In this document: positions 62,052-64,000 of the stretch, in pieces
Numbering within the stretch: position 1 is the stretch's first letter
Layout: every line of letters starts with the position of its first letter
Notes under the pieces: generated by a model
What the model was told of the DNA's origin: nothing
What the model saw: only the letters and a program-made list of their open reading frames with translations
Databases searched by the model: none
Program-made: the position numbers and the translations under genes
Source of the DNA: Pseudolabrys sp. FHR47
Lineage (GTDB): Bacteria; Pseudomonadota; Alphaproteobacteria; Rhizobiales; Xanthobacteraceae
Reading direction: 5' to 3'
Assembly: GCF_005153485.1 (NCBI RefSeq)
Contig: NZ_CP039740.1
Coordinates: forward strand, 3,847,001 to 3,911,000
Length of the DNA: 64,000 bases

Positions 62052-62642
62052 TCAGTGCGAGCTGACGACGACAGCATCGCCCGAGCTGACCGCTTCGGCC
62101 GGGACCATCTCAGCCATCGCGTCATCGCTGGCTTCGGCCCGCGCGGACAAAGGAGCGTCGGCCACCGCCGAGGCGACCGCAGCGGCAGCGGCGTCGGTCG
62201 CCGGCATCGCTACGCCCTTGCTCTTGGCAGCGTAATAGTAGCCGGCGGCATAGTAGCGCACGGCACGGTCGGCGTTACCGTTGGCAACCTTATAAGCCCC
62301 TGCGAGATACTTCACCGCATAGGCCATGTTGGTGTCGGCATCGAGCAGGCCGGCGACATCGCCGCGGTAGCCCATGGCGCGCGCCGTGCCGAGGCGGATC
62401 TGCATCAACCCATAATTGCCTTTGGAAATGGCGCGGGGATTGCCGCCGCTCTCACGCTTGATGACACGGCGCACCAGGGCCTCCGGGACATTGTGCGCGG
62501 CGGCGTGCTTGGCGATGAGACTGTCGAGATGGCTGCCGTTTCCGTCTATTGCCTTGCCGGCCTTCTGCGCCAGGGCCGGTGTGCCCACGACGACAGCTCC
62601 AAGAACCAAAGCAAACGACAATCCATGGCAAGCACCGCGCAT
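62052..62642 (-). CDS. Lytic transglycosylase (SLT-domain protein)
   Basis: The 196-residue protein has a signal peptide (residues about 1-26, ending at PALAQ) and a single SLT domain with the catalytic Glu in VIKRESGGNP and the GNYGLMQIRLGTARAMGY segment. It cleaves peptidoglycan glycan strands. The C-terminal quarter is Ala-rich, likely disordered. GGAG precedes the ATG at 62642. It is a short, periplasmic member of the family. Confidence 0.88.
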   Translation of the reverse strand: MRGACHGLSFALVLGAVVVGTPALAQKAGKAIDGNGSHLDSLIAKHAAAHNVPEALVRRVIKRESGGNPRAISKGNYGLMQIRLGTARAMGYRGDVAGLLDADTNMAYAVKYLAGAYKVANGNADRAVRYYAAGYYYAAKSKGVAMPATDAAAAAVASAVADAPLSARAEASDDAMAEMVPAEAVSSGDAVVVSSH

Positions 62643-62802
62643 CAGTCCAACTCCGTGTGGTGGGGGTAGTGCGCTTCTGAAGGCCAAGTCCGGCGACTTT
62701 GTGGCCGCACAGCAGCCGAAAATCAGCCAATTTGACCTAAATCAACGATACCGCCCGGGTCCGATGCCTAATTTTTCGAAACTAGAACTGGGGGAAAAGC
62801 TC

Positions 62803-62904
62803 ATGCCGACCGACACGGTCATCGTCGTTACGGGCGTCGTCGCCGCCTTCATCGTGTTTGCCGTCGCCCTGGCCTGGGCGGAACACCGCACCAACCGAGG
62901 CTGA
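62803..62904 (+). CDS. Small single-helix membrane protein (33 aa)
   Basis: A 33-residue protein, MPTDTVIVVTGVVAAFIVFA then VALAWAEHRTNRG, has one central hydrophobic helix and a charged tail. GGGGGAAAAG lies just upstream of the ATG at 62803; an upstream in-frame ATG at 62764 is weaker. Many alphaproteobacterial genomes have similar unannotated small proteins, but I cannot name a family. Function unknown. Confidence 0.55.
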   Translation: MPTDTVIVVTGVVAAFIVFAVALAWAEHRTNRG

Positions 62905-63032
62905 CGCAGCGGCTGCGGCGCCATCCTCGAAGGGTTGGCGAAGCGGTAAAATCCGGTTATTCGGACAATCAGGTCGTGACGCGGACCTATGCGCCGCGCC
63001 GCCGACTTAATTGCCGGGAGCCATCGCGCCGC

Positions 63033-64000
63033 ATGCGGAACAGTCTCGGTCCGATCGCATCTCTGCTGCTCGGCATTGGTTTTCTGCTGTCCGGCAATGG
63101 CCTGCTGTTCACATTGCTGCCGCTGCGCGGCGCCGCGGAGAATTTCGGCGCGGTCGGCCTCGGCATCATCGGCTCCTCCTACTATGTCGGCTTTGTCGCC
63201 GGCTGCGTGCTGGCGCCCTATGCGATCCTGAGCGCGGGGCATATCCGTGCCTTCGCTGCACTCGTCGCGCTCGCCGTCACCGTTGCGCTCGCTTACGGCC
63301 TTGCACCCAACGTGTATGCCTGGATCGGCTTGCGGCTTCTGAACGGCTTCTGCCTCGCCGGCATCTATCTTGTCATTGAAAGCTGGCTCAACAGCAGCAC
63401 CACCAATGACACCCGCGGCCTGCTGATGTCCGCGTATGTGATGGTGAACTTTGGTGCCTTCACCGTCGGTCAGTTTCTGGTCACGCTCTATCCGGTCGAG
63501 CAGGCGAACAGCTTCATGATCGCCGCGATCCTTGCCTCGCTCGGCATCATCCCGGTAGCGCTGACGCGCTCGGCGCAACCGGCGCCGATCACCATCGTGC
63601 GCTTCCATCCGGTCCGGCTTTATAAGGCCGCGCCTGTCGGCCTGATCGCGGCCTTCATGGTCGGCGTCGCCAATGGCGCGTTCTGGAGTCTGGGGCCGAT
63701 TTCAGCGGCCGGCAGCGGTCTCGACGTCTCCCATGTCGCGATGTTCATGAGCGCGGCGACGCTCGCCGGTGCGTTGTCGCAATGGCCGGTCGGCCGCCTG
63801 TCCGACCGCGTCGACCGTCGTCTCGTCCTGTTCACGGTCCTGACCGGCGCGTCCCTTGTCGGATTGACGCTATGGCTGTCAGCGGCGTCCGGCACGTTGC
63901 TGATCGTGTTCGGCCTTGCCTTCGGTGCGCTGACACTGCCGACCTATTCGCTGGCAGCCGCCCACGCCTATGACAAGACGCCGGCCAGCGAGACGGTGCC
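63033..64000 (+). CDS. MFS transporter, 3' end beyond the window
   Basis: The frame from the ATG at 63033 stays open to the window edge, giving 322 codons. It has about nine hydrophobic helices, with GIGFLLSGNGLLFTLLPLRG first, IGLRLLNGFCLAGIYLVIES and the QWPVGRLSDRVDRRLVL loop between helices 6 and 7, a typical major facilitator motif. It resembles the YcaD-type group. Substrate unknown. GGGAG lies 12 bases before the start. Confidence 0.85.
   Translation, partial: MRNSLGPIASLLLGIGFLLSGNGLLFTLLPLRGAAENFGAVGLGIIGSSYYVGFVAGCVLAPYAILSAGHIRAFAALVALAVTVALAYGLAPNVYAWIGLRLLNGFCLAGIYLVIESWLNSSTTNDTRGLLMSAYVMVNFGAFTVGQFLVTLYPVEQANSFMIAAILASLGIIPVALTRSAQPAPITIVRFHPVRLYKAAPVGLIAAFMVGVANGAFWSLGPISAAGSGLDVSHVAMFMSAATLAGALSQWPVGRLSDRVDRRLVLFTVLTGASLVGLTLWLSAASGTLLIVFGLAFGALTLPTYSLAAAHAYDKTPASETV

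Noticed and set aside
1-64000. CRISPR arrays, complete insertion sequences and rRNA genes
   Set aside because: No regularly spaced direct repeats, transposase frames or rRNA sequence were recognised.

Overview
The window is about 64 kb of GC-rich DNA with tightly packed, often overlapping (ATGA) genes. Several markers suggest an alphaproteobacterium of the order Hyphomicrobiales, near the Nitrobacteraceae/Xanthobacteraceae: a GapR/DUF2312 protein, DUF1244 and DUF1036 proteins, a 41-residue L36, a glycerate kinase-DUF1036-pyruvate kinase operon, and many ABC and TRAP uptake systems. No species is assigned. All boundaries and functions were read from the sequence; no database search was run.

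Layout. 1-14 kb holds mostly housekeeping genes: the end of an unknown protein, GapR-like and DUF1244 proteins, an IorAB-type molybdenum oxidoreductase, glycerate kinase-DUF1036-pyk, a membrane diguanylate cyclase, a beta-CASP metallo-hydrolase, a TPR protein, rpmJ, a MetE-like protein, a VTT membrane protein and an SMR exporter. 14.5-22.9 kb is a sulfate assimilation locus: cysG-cysI-cysJ leftward and cysD plus a CysN-CysH fusion rightward. 22.9-27.7 kb has a DapA-family aldolase, a TRAP transporter and a GntR regulator. 27.8-35.1 kb is a TonB receptor/ABC uptake locus of the siderophore, heme, cobalamin or oxyanion class, with a three-gene leftward cassette of unknown role. 35.2-45.2 kb is a catabolic block: XRE-cupin regulator, DapA-family aldolase, FAD and FMN hydroxyacid oxidases, polar amino-acid ABC transporter, D-amino-acid dehydrogenase-like protein and aldehyde dehydrogenase. 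45.2-53.2 kb has a NitT/TauT-type ABC transporter operon with a ThDP enzyme, a LysR regulator, a class II aldolase-like protein and a dihydroxyphthalate-decarboxylase-like protein. 53.3-61.05 kb looks like a decayed genomic island at tRNA-Ile(CAU). 61-64 kb returns to ordinary genes and ends inside an MFS transporter.

How genes work together. The sulfur locus encodes every step from sulfate activation to sulfide: CysD with the CysN half makes APS, the fused CysH half reduces APS to sulfite, CysIJ reduces sulfite to sulfide, and CysG makes siroheme. There is no APS kinase here, which fits direct APS reduction. The island cargo is a self-contained module: polyamine-type ABC importer, acyl-CoA synthetase, enoyl-CoA hydratase and a divergent TetR regulator with two operator-like palindromes.

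The most unusual items are the in-frame CysN-CysH fusion, the tRNA-fragment/integrase-fragment bounded island, the uncharacterised cassette (two amidotransferase-fold-like proteins plus an FmdE-like protein) beside the TonB/ABC system, and a 124-bp inverted-repeat element whose ends supply the stop codons of two convergent genes.
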